In this document: positions 35,830-47,749 of the stretch, piece after piece
How positions within the stretch are numbered: position 1 is the first letter of the stretch
How the letters are laid out: each line of letters begins with the position of its first letter
Assembly: GCA_035235625.1 (NCBI GenBank)
Contig: CP141143.1
Coordinates: 37,929,178-37,993,177, forward strand
Length of the DNA: 64,000 nt
Direction: 5' to 3'
Origin: Saururus chinensis
Taxonomy: Eukaryota > Streptophyta > Magnoliopsida > Piperales > Saururaceae
Program-made: the position numbers and the translations under genes
Notes under the pieces: model-generated
Databases searched by the model: none
Told to the model about the DNA's origin: nothing
What the model saw: only the letters and a program-made list of their open reading frames with translations

Positions 35830-37390
35830 TCGATAGCTTAAGGCAACGGCTTGTGTTCGTGTGCAAGATTGGCTTTTGTATGAGGTGGCCATTGAGCTCA
35901 AACTGGAGTTAACTTTGGAATATACAAGCAAGTGGTTTGCTAATCTTTCTATAAGCTCTGATTTGGTGGATAAGGTGGTTGAATCATAAAAGGTGGATGA
36001 GGAAATTCAAACCATGAAAGCCAAGTTGCTAGGGAAATAAGTGATTGATTTTGGTGAGAGAGTCGACGAAAGTTTAACTTTTTGAGGATGGTTGTGTGTG
36101 TCAAACTCCTTGGACTTAAAAGAGTGCATTCTTTGGGAGGGACATCACTCTCAGTTCCCCATCTATCTAGAAGGAACCAAGATGTATCATGAGATGAAGT
36201 ATATTTTCAGTGAAGCTGAATGAAGGGGGGATTGCTTCATTTGTTACCAAGTGCTTGGTGTGCCAACAAGTAAATGTGGAACATAGTCACCTAGGAAAAT
36301 GCTACAACCTCTACCTATTTCAGAGTGGAAGTGGGAAAATGTGGCTATTGATATTGTTTCTGGGCTTCCTACTTCACCCAGTGGTAATGATGAGGTGTGG
36401 GTTATCATTGATTGACTCACTAAGTTGGCAAACTTCATTGCTATGAGGATGACCACTTCTTTGGATGTGTTGTCAGCACTATGTGTAAGAGATTTTTCTG
36501 TTACATTGAGTTCTTGTATCCATAGTTTCTAACCAAGATCCTCGATTTACATCCAAGTTTTGGCAAAGTTTTCAAAAGGCTTTGGGTGCAGCAACTCACG
36601 TTAGCTCAACCTATCATCCTCAAACCGATAGGCAATTCGAGAGGACAATCTAGGCCTTAGAGGATATGCTTCAAGCTAGCATCCTTGAGTGGAAGGGTAG
36701 TTGGGAGCAACACTTGTCATTGGTTGAGTTTGCCTACAATAATAGTTATCAAGCTAGTATCAAGATGACTCATTTCAAGGCATTGTATGGGCGTCCTTGT
36801 ACATCTTCTCTTTGTTGGAGTGAGGTCAAAGAGCATCTTCTAACATGGCCCAAGATTTTGCAACAATCGGTGGAGAACATTTGACTTACTTGGGACCGGT
36901 TGCATATGGCTCAAAGTCGGCAAAAGAGTTATGGATAAGAGGTGGAGAGATCTATAATTCGAAGTTGGTGGCCATGTTTCTTGAAGATCTCACATTCTCG
37001 AGGCATCATGCACTTTGGCAAGAGAGGGAAGTTGCCTCCTAGGTTCATTGGACCTTTCAAAATCCATGATCAGATTAGAGCAATGGCATATTGAGTGGTT
37101 CTTCCTCCACATCTTCTAACATTAACAATGTGTTCCATGTTTCTTTTCATTGGAAGTATGAGCCGAATCCATCCCATGTTCTTGATTTCGAGTTTTTTGA
37201 GCTAAGGAGTGATCTTTCTTAAGTCGAAATGCTAATGCAAGTCCTAGACAAGAAGGAGAAGACCCTTGGAAACAAGGTGATTCCGTTGGTGAAATTCCTT
37301 TGGAGAAATCACAATGTGGAAGAGGCAACTTGGGAGCGCGATGATGAAGTCAATGAGAAGTATCCTCGCATATGCACAACTGGCCAATAG
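35830..37390 (+). pseudogene. pol: Tekay-like pol pseudogene, integrase and C-terminal part
   Basis: Integrase inserts the element's DNA into the genome. Readable blocks in order: a pre-integrase segment (about 35,860-36,130, shared with 55,745-55,860), the zinc-binding end with CLVCQQV (36,255), the core start (DIVSGLPTSPSG, about 36,347), LEDMLQASILEW then SWEQHLSLVEFAYNNSYQAS (36,660-36,760), and a C-terminal stretch with NHNVEEATWE near 37,310 typical of chromoviral ends. Frames change several times and stops are frequent. Reverse transcriptase and RNase H are missing upstream. The end adjoins the purine tract and LTR. Confidence 0.8.
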
Positions 37391-37410
37391 CAAATTTTGA
37401 GGACAAAATT

Positions 37411-37428
37411 CATATAAGGTGGGTAGGA
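37411..37428 (+). other. Polypurine tract of the Tekay-like element
   Basis: CATATAAGGTGGGTAGGA ends exactly where the LTR begins with TGTAAGATTTC. The preceding TTTTGAGGACAAAATT is the usual end of the Tekay internal region. This fixes the plus orientation of the whole LTR family. Confidence 0.75.
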
Positions 37429-37600
37429 TGTAAGATTTCTTAATTCTTTTCTTTATTTGTGTGAATTGTGTGAATTTTGTTTGTTTATCAGTTTAATTTG
37501 ATTTTTGGGGTTATGGGTTAGTATGATTATTAAATTTCTTAAGGCTTACTTTCATTTTATTAGTCTTAATGTCCAACTTGATTTACCCATTTTTACCGAT
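37429..37600 (+). repeat. Start of the Tekay-like 3' LTR, truncated
   Basis: TGTAAGATTTCTTAATTC onward. From about 37,491 it aligns with 31,521 onward, and similarity fades near 37,600. Confidence 0.7.
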
Positions 37601-39127
37601 GTAATAGCATCTTCTCCTAAATTTTCCTTACTCTTCTCCGTCTTCTGCCCCTTTATACATGCCACAAATACTACTATGTACATCCTAGCATTGGGTCGCA
37701 TCTAAACGCCTATTATCTCCAAAAGATACACCTATTATTAAAGGGATTGTTGACATGGGGGAGTTTTGACGGGTTGATCTGCATTTTGCTCAGCTTTTGT
37801 TGTCAACGTTAGAGTTGGAGAAGTTGAAGAAGACGGAACCATTGTTGTTAGAGGCAAACTACCTTTCCACTGAGTTTTGAGGAGAGGAAGAAGGAAGAAT
37901 TTTATAATAAAGAATTGTAGGGGCCAAAGAAAGGGAGAGGAAATAAAACTATAAAATAGGAGGGAGAGGGGGTAGAGTGTAAAAGCATCACCACAAGGGA
38001 GGTAAAAGCCTCTTCTTCTGTAAAGTGGTCAGAAGAACAGGCGAAAGAGGTCTTCCTTGGGTGATGTACAACGGCAAAAGATGAGACAGAGAAATGTGTG
38101 GGTGAAGGTAAAATATATCAGAAAAAGGTGCATAACATAGAAAAAAATGTAGGTGAAGGCAAATATGTCAAAAAAAGATTCAAAAGCTGATTAATAAGAA
38201 TTTTTAAGAAAAGGAATAATATTTGGAATTCTTAATACAATGATATAAACTTTGATAAAGCGTTTAGAAGCTGGCTATGTAAGCAAACGTTGTGAAGATC
38301 CGTTCCGGAAATATCATTCTCCGTAAGGTCTCAGTTCTCCGGAATTCTGATGAAGTCCAAGAAAATGCAATTTCTACCCTCTAAAAAGTACCATGCCAGA
38401 AGTGATAAGTTTCAGTCTATTTGGTCACAGACAAATGTTAATTTTGTTAGCTACATTGACCAACGCACTAGACATCCTCCGTACAGGACCCACAAACCGA
38501 AACTCTCCAGTGCTTTCATTAAAGAGATGGCATAGAGTAGATGGACAGCCGCTATCTCTTGAAAATGATAGAGAGCAATGATAGAGAGCATTCTGTAGCA
38601 ATCACATGGGGCAGGACTTTTTAGCAGGACACAGCGTGCCAGTCACGATCAAAATGAGAAGAATGCTTGAGATTGAAATTGCAGTACCCTGCCAGACTTA
38701 GGTCCACTACATGCACAGGGAACCTAAACTGGCGAGGATAGATGTATCTGCCACCACTTTAGTTCCTAGTTGAAACAAATTTATTGCCAAATAATTAATG
38801 CGAAACCTGCATTCTTCCTTCTACAACATGTAACTCTCCCACATTTTTAACACCAAGACCAGTGTAACTTTTATTTTGATAAATTAAGTGCTTTATTAAG
38901 GTTAAATGAAGATCTTAAATAGCCATCAATATAATTAGGAGTGTAATATTTGTCCATTATCCATGTCGATATGCACTAAAATGGATATTACTATTTTTTA
39001 TCCTTCTCCAATGCAACCAGTTATTTATAAGGGTTGTCTATGACTGCAGTCATTCACGTTTTCCAATTTTATATTTTAATATTGTTATTTTTAATTATTA
39101 CAAAATCACTAGCCTACGTTGCATGGT

Positions 39128-39172
<45 letters not shown>

Positions 39173-40200
39173 ATACTCTCACATATCTTTAATAGTATTT
39201 TTATTTATTTATTTATTTGATAAGACTATCCTACTATTATTATATTACTATCTTATTTTTTAAACTCACCACTTAGTTTGAAAATGAAGTAGCTAGTCTG
39301 TGTCAAACTTTTACCTTCATTTTGTTCATGTTTGTCTGTGTCCATCATGAATATATATATATGGGCATACAAATAATCCACATAAAAATGGATGGTTGTG
39401 GACATGTCTTGCCTATTTTTGTGTACGTCCATTCATACCCCCAAATATAACCCTCCCCATGAAGAACCAAAAGACAACTAGCTAACAAGAAAAAAAAAGC
39501 AAAGAAGGGACAACAAATTCCATCCGTTTCATATTAGTAGTCTAATTTGGGATAAAAGTAATATTTAAGGAGGCTAGAAAATTAACTCATTTACTCCTTT
39601 TACTATCCCCAATAATTACTATGAGAAGGATGGCATAAAAATGGACTATTAATGTAGGACAAATTTTTTCAATGAGATTATTAAGTAAATTGGATGGAGG
39701 GAGGGAGTATTAAACTCTTAAAAAAATTTAATATGGGAGGCAGATTTTTGTTTTTTATTTTTTGATAACTCTATAGGAAAAAATATTACTTATATACTTT
39801 CTATTTTAAATCTTCTTTTATTTCCTTTAATACATCCACTTTTCTTTCTTGACAAGTTCTACAAAAATAAAAAAAAATTTCAAAAATATGTAATTAACAT
39901 AATTGGATGCACATGGAAAAGCATGAAATATGTAATATCTAGAAATGGTTTCAAAAATGGAGGCATCCAAGGTTGCCATTCAAGCCATTCATTTAGGAAA
40001 CATAAATATTGAACAAATTAATTGATAGTTACATTAGAATAAAAAATGTACTGCCTTGCTAAAACTGTGTTTAATTCTTTGTTCAACTGGCAATACGCCC
40101 ATATTAAAAAAGTGAAACAAAGTAAAATCAGTTCATTTTAAATTTTAATTAAAACACTTATTATTGGGTGGAGAAGGTAAAATTGTACTATTGTAGGTAG
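37601..40200. other. No assigned gene; low-copy-like AT-rich DNA
   Basis: Two less AT-rich patches (37,760-38,110 and 38,270-38,720) have short open frames without recognisable products. A (TA)n run is at 39,130-39,169 and a TTTA run near 39,200. No promoter-gene arrangement can be supported. Confidence 0.35.
39130..39169. repeat. (TA)n microsatellite
   Basis: About 20 uninterrupted TA units. Confidence 0.95.
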
Positions 40201-40240
40201 GGGTGTTAACAAGCTAAGCATCGTTAAGCTTTAGATTGTT

Positions 40241-40274
40241 CGGGCTTGAGATTGAAACTTCAATTTCAAGCCCG
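40241..40274. repeat. Near-perfect 34 bp palindrome
   Basis: CGGGCTTGAGATTGAA with its near reverse complement TTCAATTTCAAGCCCG. It lies just right of TAGGGGTGTTAACAAGC, which recalls ends of some plant hAT-like repeats. No target duplication was found, so assignment is open. Confidence 0.5.
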
Positions 40275-40473
40275 AGTAGAGTTGAGCTACTTTACCTTGT
40301 GATCATTGCTTAGTTTTGTAATTAGTGACTTAGTGGTTTTACATAATTTTAAAAGTCTAATTTCTAATGTGCATTTCAATGAATTTTGAAATTCTAGGAC
40401 ATTAATTTTGTCTTATGATTAACTCCTAGTGATGTTAAATCCTAAGTTAAATTTCTTTTTGCAATTAATTTAG

Positions 40474-40602
40474 ATGGGAACAACAAAGAAGGAAAAGGTT
40501 GCTAGAGCATCAAGATTAGGGAATTCAAGGGCATCTACTAGTGCAGGAGAGAGATTTAGACCAATTAGGTGTGAGAGTAGTATAGTTCGTATGCCCTTAT
40601 AG
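40474..40602 (+). pseudogene. 42-codon start of a possible retroelement ORF
   Basis: ATG at 40,474 follows an AATTTAG boundary. The 42 residues (MGTTKKEKVARASRLGNSRA at the start) are basic and Ser/Thr-rich, like the N-terminus of plant retroelement accessory or Gag proteins. It stops at 40,602, close to the start of the gag-only element. It could be the N-terminal part of the ORF resumed at 48,808, split by that insertion, but the join is unproven. Confidence 0.25.
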
Positions 40603-40625
40603 CCTATTGTTAGACCCCTGGTCAA

Positions 40626-41211
40626 TGAATAGGGGCAAACGAGTTTCAGTTTGGCAAGGAGACAACAAAGGGATAATGGAGGAATGATAGTGTTGAAGCA
40701 TTGGTGGACTCATATACAAGTCCTACTCGAAGGAGGACCGATTGCGGGCTAGGAGCCATCACCTAGGATGGTTCCTAGGAAGGTGAGGACTCTCACAGAC
40801 AATTCCTACACGAAGTAGGAGAGGGGCTAGATAAGGGTGCTGATTCATTCCCATGTTTCCTAGTGCGACTAGGAGATGCCTTTGAAACCTATGACAAGTA
40901 AGAAGCCTAGACAAGCATTGTGCGCTAGCCGGATTGCTCAAGGCTGCCAAATCTTAGCGAGTAAAGGACTCTTCGTGATGCATCTAGGACTCTTCCTAGG
41001 TGAATGACATGGAGACTGAGGACTTCTAGTGGGAAGAGGAGTATTGGGCAATGCTAGATGAAATGGGACACTTGAAGGAGGACTCAAGTGGATTTCTAGT
41101 TGGGTTAGGAATCCTTACAGGTGGTTTTAGAGCAGTTATATGGGTAGGTTTCCTATTTGTAATGGGCCAGGGAAGTAGAATTTTAAATTTGTAACCAAGG
41201 GGCGGGCTAGT
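40626..41211 (+). repeat. 5' LTR of the gag-only element, first part
   Basis: Aligns with 47,750-48,303 (shared landmarks AGTTTCAG, ACAAGTCCTACTC, TTCATTCCCATGTTTC, GGATTTCTAGTTGGG). It breaks at GGGCTAGT, the nested insertion site. The start position is uncertain by some tens of bases. Confidence 0.7.
41207..41211. repeat. Target-site duplication, left (CTAGT)
   Basis: CTAGT directly precedes TGTAATGCCC. The identical CTAGT follows at 45,488-45,492. The uninterrupted 3' LTR has GGACTAGTAC at this place (48,303), proving the site. Confidence 0.92.
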
Positions 41212-44200
41212 TGTAATGCCCGAGATTTTCATCACATTTTCTTTAAAATTCATAGAATTTATTTTGCAATATAACGACTATAAATCGGGAAAAATGATGA
41301 ATATGAAACCTGTGAATAGTTTCTAGAATTTAAAACATCACACATCAGTTTTTCCCGTACAAATATTTTACTCATTCGATCAAATATCGTATACTCAAAC
41401 CAAACATCCTCAAGCGCTACTCGAAAATGACCGTACAAATAAATTGCTCTAATCATAGACTTTAAATACAAATCTCTCTCACACATCCCTGAGTGCAAGT
41501 CCCATAACAGTCCAAAGTATAATCCAAATTATAAGTCCAGAAAGCATAAACACTTTAATTCTCCTCTAACCTAATTCAAGAGATGGTGGCACAAATATTA
41601 GTTGCAGTGAGTGAAGGATATACCTGAGTCACAAAGAACCAAACCATCATAGAAACGAACATCCATCTTGAGGAGCTCTCCGTCACAAACCTGCAAAAGT
41701 CTCCTAAACAATTGTGCTAAAAAATGGGGTAATAAGTATTGTCATACTCAGTAGGAAAATACCCACTAGTGGAGTTCTAAATAGTGAACTCAGTAAGTCC
41801 ATACATAGTTGTGTTCATGCAACTCAAACATGAAGCAAGCAAGTATATAATAATCATGTTCATATGCATACAATCATGCATACCACCATGCCAAATACAT
41901 ACCATCAAACAAATCTTACACATACACTCATAATTAGTCTTACAAACTTACTTGTATAATTGTACGCTTACTCATACAACTTACACATACCTGTACGACC
42001 GTACTTGTACAATCATACATTTACTCCTATAACTTACACATATTTGTACGACCTTACTCATACAATCTTACACTTACTCATACGACCTTGCTTGTACAGT
42101 CTTACTCATAAACATACAATTATAGTCTTGCTCAAAATCATACTCTTACAGTCTTACTCATACTCATACTCTCACACTCGTGTTCATACTCATACTCTTA
42201 CACTCATGCTCATACTCATACAATCGTATACATACTATTGACCACTAATGCTCATTACAACTAATAAGCTCCAATGTCAAAATGAAAAAGAATATCACTG
42301 GGTCATCACCTTAACCTCCGGGAGTGACTAGATGCCATAAACTTTTTCGAAGCCAAGGCACACCAATGCTCATAGGGCACATAATCAAACAGGTAAGAGC
42401 AGGTCCATGATACTACTTACCGAAGCATGGAAACATAAAACAAATGCCTACACTTTAGGGGCCATACAATTGCCTACCATTATGGGTCTTATAGTGCCAG
42501 TGTCACTTTTGGGCATAATCATACAGTACCACTCTTGGGTAGAATCATACAAAGCTCTCAATAGAGCATCAAATGTCTAGGCTTAATACAGTACACAGAC
42601 CATATCAAAAACATACATCGCTCTCAACAGATCATCAAATGTCTAGGGTCAATACAGCACACAGACAACATCCCACATGATAAATACCATGGCAAGATAT
42701 GAGAAATGCTCAGCTGACTCATTATTGGTTAGCTCAAATATAGAACTTAGTCTGTCAAACCCTTCGGTCTCGAACTCACAACGCTATCATTAGCTTTCCT
42801 ATAATTCAAGTTTGAATTAAGTAAATTATACAGTACAACTATGCCACCAAAAGCTCTCAAACATACAGTGCTTCATTGATCAAACTGAAGCTGAGCCTAA
42901 TCAGAAACCCTAGTTTGTCATGGCAGCAAACTTTACTTAACCCATCTATCTCACAACATAACTCACTGTACCACAAATCCTTATGGCCTTACATACTCCG
43001 CCATCCACCTTTTGGCCAAAACATTTTACACAAATGTCAGCAAACTAAGCTCCACAGGGGCAAACCCAGTTATCACCCTCTTACTTATACCTCACTTATT
43101 ATGCTTACTTTTTACTTCATAATTGGTACATTATGCTTGTATAATAATGCAACACTCTTATTGTCTGACAATCCCCTAGCATACGCTCCAATCCAAACCG
43201 ATCAATTCCAATCCTTGCTTGTCAAACTTACCTTCTCTGTCTTTTGTCATACGCTTACACATCCACAACAAATCCAGACAAAATCCTCTGTCACCTCTTA
43301 CTGTTCATCGCCCATACTTCTGCCCACACACACAAACACATATCCATTGCTCAGGTGTATAGCCATCATGCATACGTATGTCTATCCATATACTTATAAC
43401 ATACACATACTATTCCATACATAGCTTACCAACATACTCGCTAGCCATCACTAGCACACACATATTCCACATACGTAGCTTATAAACATACTAGCTAACC
43501 ATCACTAGCACACACACAATCCACATACGTAGAAACATACTCGCTAGCCGTCTCCAGCACATACATACACGTAGCTTGCCAACATACTCACTAACCATCA
43601 CTAGCACATACATACACATCCATACACATAGCTTACCAACATGCTCACTAGCCATCACTAGCACACACAATCCACATACATCATACATACTTACAACTCA
43701 CATGTATGTCATATGCATTTGAACATGGCATAATTCATCCTCTTACATCATGCAAACGGATCATGATCTAACATCCACAACATTCAATCATATAGTCCTA
43801 GCATGCTGCTACTCATTCAAAGTATGCTATCAAGAAATTACGAGTTCAAAGCTCCCCTACCTCGTAATCATGATGTTTGATGGTGCGCACATGACGGTGG
43901 CGACGTCGGTGGCAGAGTTGGTGGCCAATAGCATTGCAAAGGTGAGAGAGTTGTTGTCCCGAGGGTTTAGGAAGTACCGAAAGTACTCACAACCAAATTG
44001 GGTGTCAGATGTCAATGCGACAAAATCCGCGATACATGATGGCGCAGGAGGGTGGCCGGGAGAAAGGTCGTGCCAACATAAGTATTCAGCCAACATAAGT
44101 GAGGGTACACTCACTGAAGGTTGGCTGGCAATTGAGAAGTATTCAGCTGGCCACAAGACGTCAAAATCGTCTACGGACTGCACCCAACAATAGTGATTTA

Positions 44201-45487
44201 GCGTCAACAAGAGCCCACATAAGGGCAGAGGGCATGGGGCTAAGCTCAGGATGAAGAGGAGGTGGAGGAGGGCTCTGTGTCAACTCCATTCAGTGGCAGA
44301 GCCACCCTATGGTCTTGCGGCACAAATAAGGTGTTTAAACCCCGAAACGCAGGCATGGCCACATGCACACACGACTAAAGAGGGTTACTCTAGGGGTAGA
44401 TGGGGCAGACACTGACGGCCCAAGACCCACAAAATGGCAACATCGCCGATAGCCACCCACAACCAAAACCAATGGTGCGGGTGGTTATGCATCTCGCATA
44501 GTATAGGGCAAGAGCAAACGTCCCATTTCGGGTGGAGGTGTAATTGGCCAAGTGGGGCTAGCCCTCACTGTTACTAAGCCTGGAAAGAGCCCATGATGGC
44601 CAAATGGCCCATGGCTTGCCAATGGCAATGACCTGAGATGCACCCGATGTGTCTAACCGGGTGGAGCAAGACAATAGTGGCGAAGTGGGGTCAGAAACAA
44701 CAACCCCCAACCGACACTGAGTCAAAGTAAGCTAGACGGAGTCTATCCGGTGGCCGGACAACCACCAGAAACACATCGGCGTCTAAAAAAAAGCATGGGA
44801 CAGTGAGAAGAAATAAGAAAAAAAACCGACCAAAGTACCAGTAGCTCACATAAGAGCAAAGAAAGCATGGCAGTGGCTTGGGTTCCCAGCGGCCAAACGA
44901 AGATAAGTCTAGTTGAGGACGACCACAAATTGCATCAAAATCGCACCCCCACGACCAAAAAACGAATTTTGAAGGAGAGAAAAACTAAAGAAAAGACCGG
45001 TACCTCATGGAGGAGCGAAGAGGACATGGCGACAGTCATAGCCGATGCCTACAGACTAGTAGTAGTAAGGTGAAGTGAATCCTTGCAAGAACCGGTGGAA
45101 TTAGACGACGGAGGAGGGACAACGGAGCTAGCGGAATCTCACTCGCGTTCTCACAAAACTTACTGGACTTGAAAAAAATGTTTATGGACGTCCTAGAGCT
45201 TTCTGGAATGCATCAACCCATTCCATACTTATATTCTTTTCTATTTTTTCATTTATGTGCCCAACATGCATTAACCTCCTGGTTAAGCATTGTACCTCCA
45301 AAATTTGTGCCGAAAGTGCGTGGTGAAGCCTATGGCCTGTGACTATGCCCCACACCTGACTCTATGGGTATAAATACCAAAGTAAATACATAAATATAAA
45401 TATGCCGAAACGTCACATTTTCCCGCCAAAAATGACAAAAAAAAGCAAGAAAATCACAGAAAATAGTAAACAATCAAGGACATTACA
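41212..45487 (-). mobile_element. Tekay-like solo LTR, minus strand, nested in the gag-only element
   Basis: Ends TGTAATGCCCG and GGACATTACA, with a perfect TGTAATG/CATTACA inverted terminus and CTAGT duplications. At 4,276 bp it is a large LTR with no internal region. In its own (minus) sense: a TATA-like region near 45,200-45,380, a GC-rich part (about 45,130-43,870), a donor-like GAG/GTAGGG at 43,860, an AT-rich middle with a tandem repeat at 43,421-43,680, and an acceptor-like TTTTGCAG at 41,691. It aligns with 24,023-27,259 and 58,820-61,608. Confidence 0.85.
43421..43680. repeat. Minisatellite of about 42-57 bp units, five copies
   Basis: Units start TAGCTTACCAACATACTC, with CTAGCCATCACTAGCACA in most. 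They begin near 43,422, 43,475, 43,530, 43,572 and 43,629, and unit length varies. Two related units are at 59,415-59,515 in another LTR copy. Confidence 0.75.
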
Positions 45488-45492
45488 CTAGT
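45488..45492. repeat. Target-site duplication, right (CTAGT)
   Basis: Identical to 41,207-41,211, directly after CATTACA. Confidence 0.92.
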
Positions 45493-45963
45493 ACTAGTAG
45501 AACTAGGCTTCCCAATCCTTTCCTTATATAGGGGCATCAAGGTGGCTTGGGCATCAAAATTCATGCATTTAGAAACTTAGAAATATGCAAGGGGAGGAAT
45601 GAGAACTCTGTCAATGGTTTGGGAGGACTGTTGGGCAACAAGCGATTGTTTGCGACATGGAGGATTTGTAGTTGTACGACTCAGTCAAGGGGCAAACCAT
45701 ACTCGATATTTAGCAAGGTTTGGGAGTGGACTCAGCCAGGGGTGGGTCTGTTCTACAAGACAGCTGAGAGGGGACAGCTTTGGGAACAAGGTAGGGTCCT
45801 TGCTATTGTAACTTGCGGTCTTCCTTTTTCCTTATTTTTCTCTGTGTTGTGCTTGTGTAGAAAAGCGTACATTTGGGTTAAAGGGGTGGATAGGCAGCTA
45901 GTTGCACTGGGCAGCTAGGCCATAATGTGTGCTACTGCTCGGCCCAGCTTCATGCCTATGATA
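45493..45963 (+). repeat. 5' LTR of the gag-only element, second part
   Basis: Aligns with 48,308-48,807. It carries the TATA box (TTATATAGGG, 45,524-45,533) matching CTATATAAGGG at 48,341. It ends CCTATGATA against CCTGTGACA in the 3' LTR. Confidence 0.8.
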
Positions 45964-45965
45964 AT

Positions 45966-45977
45966 TGGTTCCATTGC
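45966..45977 (+). other. Decayed primer-binding site, tRNA-Met type
   Basis: TGGTTCCATTGC, two bases after the LTR end, matches the common TGGTATCAGAGC primer site at 8 of 12 positions; the following TTGG also fits. The position is as expected. Confidence 0.5.
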
Positions 45978-46169
45978 TTGGATACCCGAAGGAGGTGAAA
46001 ACTCTGTACGAAACATGGAGTGGGAGGGGGCTAAAGGTGCCAAAGTGTTATAATATACCTTGAAGGATTGTAGGCTCTTGACGGACTTGGCCCTAAGCAG
46101 GTTGGAGATTTTTCCTAGGTCCTAGACTTGGTGAGTTTTAGAAACAGAGAGTTGCTGATGGTGGGCTTG

Positions 46170-47302
46170 CTGTTTACTTTATTACAGAGTTCAAGATGAA
46201 GGTGGATGTGATGGCTACAGTGAATGGGCTGCTGGCTAAAGTGCAAACCTCCCTATGTAATATTTAAGAGTGATTGGCTGTCTTTGACTAGTGGGTGCCC
46301 CTGCTTGATGTCCCACCTCACCTTGACGGGTTTTAGAAGGGTAGTATGGCTGAAGGACAGCCTGTCTCACCACATTGGCAGTTGATTTGGCTACAACAAT
46401 TTCCTCAGCAGCGTGTGCAGCAAGTTGAGGACGCAGTGGCGGTGAAGATCAAAGAGTTGGTGGATGAAGTGACGATGCTAAAGGGGGCAACCATCAACAC
46501 TCCATCCCAGGATGGGGATGACTCCTCATCTCAGCAAGCAACGTAGAAGGCTAAGGTGCCTGGGGTGAAGGTGTACTCAGGGATGCGAGGAGCCAAGGAG
46601 ATTGGTAACTGCCTCCAAGATATGGAGAGTTATTTCTCAATGTCAATACCCCAGAGGATGATAAAATCATGGTGGCAGCGATGTATCTTGAGGGAGATGC
46701 ACAACTGTGGTGGCAGATGTGGTTGGAGGATGATACGGTTGTGGGTCAGCCAAGGATAGGAACATGGTACACGTTTAACAAGGAGTTGTAGACACAATTA
46801 ATTCCCAAAAATATGTCTTGGATAGTGTAGGAGACATTGAGGAACCTCAATCATATGGGGGGGCAGGTTTGGGACTGCATTAAGGAGTTTCAGTTGCTCA
46901 TACTGGCAGTGACAAACATCATCAAGTCTGACAAGCTCTTCTACTTCATGTCAAGAGTGCAAACATGGGCTCAAAATGAGGTGAGATGGGGGGAAGTGGA
47001 GGATCTTTCCGCAATGATTGCAGCAGAAGACATCTTGGTAGATTTCAAGTAGATTTCCATTGGGCAAGGTTAGAAGGACGGGAAAGAAAAGTCATTTGGC
47101 AAGGAGGGCAGCAAGGGTGGTAAGCACAAAGGCAACATGCAGTTTTGCCAACTGAAAAAATGTGGTGGTTGTTTCATATGCAATGGGTCGCACCATGCCA
47201 ATGTTTGTCCAAAACGGGAAAGGCTGAATGCACTTGTCACTAAAGAGGATATGGATAAATCCAATCATGAGGAGCTAGCATGGGTAAGCCCTTTGCAGTA
47301 AA
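46170..47302 (+). pseudogene. gag: gag pseudogene of the gag-only element
   Basis: The N-terminal coiled-coil-like segment (46,346-46,546, with QQVEDAVAVKIKELVDEV) is followed by KVPGVKVYSGMRGAKE (46,553), a frame change near 46,650, and then LEGDAQLWWQMW (about 46,690), typical of gypsy Gag. A later block 46,837-47,052 has the capsid C-terminal part. A zinc knuckle CFICNGSHHANVC lies at 47,170-47,208, followed by PKRERLNAL. This knuckle form (CX2CX3HX4C) is common in plant chromoviral Gag. Stops and frame changes inactivate it. No protease motif follows; the region to the 3' LTR is non-coding. Confidence 0.8.
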
Positions 47303-47749
47303 AGGAGAGTGTTTATTTGGTGAAGTCCCCATTCAAAAGGGCAGCATCAGGTCCTTGAGGACTCAAGTCAAGAGGGGAGAGGTCTCCCAAACCTTGGCTG
47401 AACGAAGCAGCCAAGGCAGTTGACTAGCAGAGCAGTTTGTAGGGTACGGGGGTGGTGGGAGTTTTCCAAATCTGGCTGAAGGTGAACTTTGGCTGGGTGG
47501 AACACTACATGGCTGAGTAGTCACATGAGTGGGTACCTTGTCGGTGCAAGGAGTAGGAAAAATGAAGGCAGTGTTTGAAGTGGTTGACTTTGGCCGATGG
47601 ATATTCAGACATGGCAATATTGTGATGGGAAGCATTGGCTACTTGCTTGACGAGTTTTGTAATGCAGAAGGCTTACGGGCTTCAATCGCTACACCTTGGA
47701 AGTTGGGGCTTTGATGAGGGTGTTGAAGGACTTAAGTGGGGAAGGCCTA
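47303..47749 (+). other. Non-coding spacer between gag and the 3' LTR
   Basis: Short frames only. No retropepsin, RT or integrase motif in any frame. A purine-rich stretch (near 47,715-47,755) may be the polypurine tract. Confidence 0.5.

Noticed and set aside
36244..36456. Minus-strand frame over the integrase region
   Set aside because: Shadow of the plus-strand integrase pseudogene.
39130..39169. (TA)n run as a replication origin or matrix attachment site
   Set aside because: A plain microsatellite; nothing around it supports a function.
43421..43680. Possible CRISPR-like array of repeats and spacers
   Set aside because: The units are contiguous minisatellite repeats with drifting sequence inside a plant LTR; there are no constant repeats with unique spacers.
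43750..44193. 147-codon plus-strand frame with a similar frame at 59,584-59,796
   Set aside because: Similarity is explained by LTR homology. The frame is antisense to the LTR, and many differences between the copies change the amino acid, so no coding constraint is visible.
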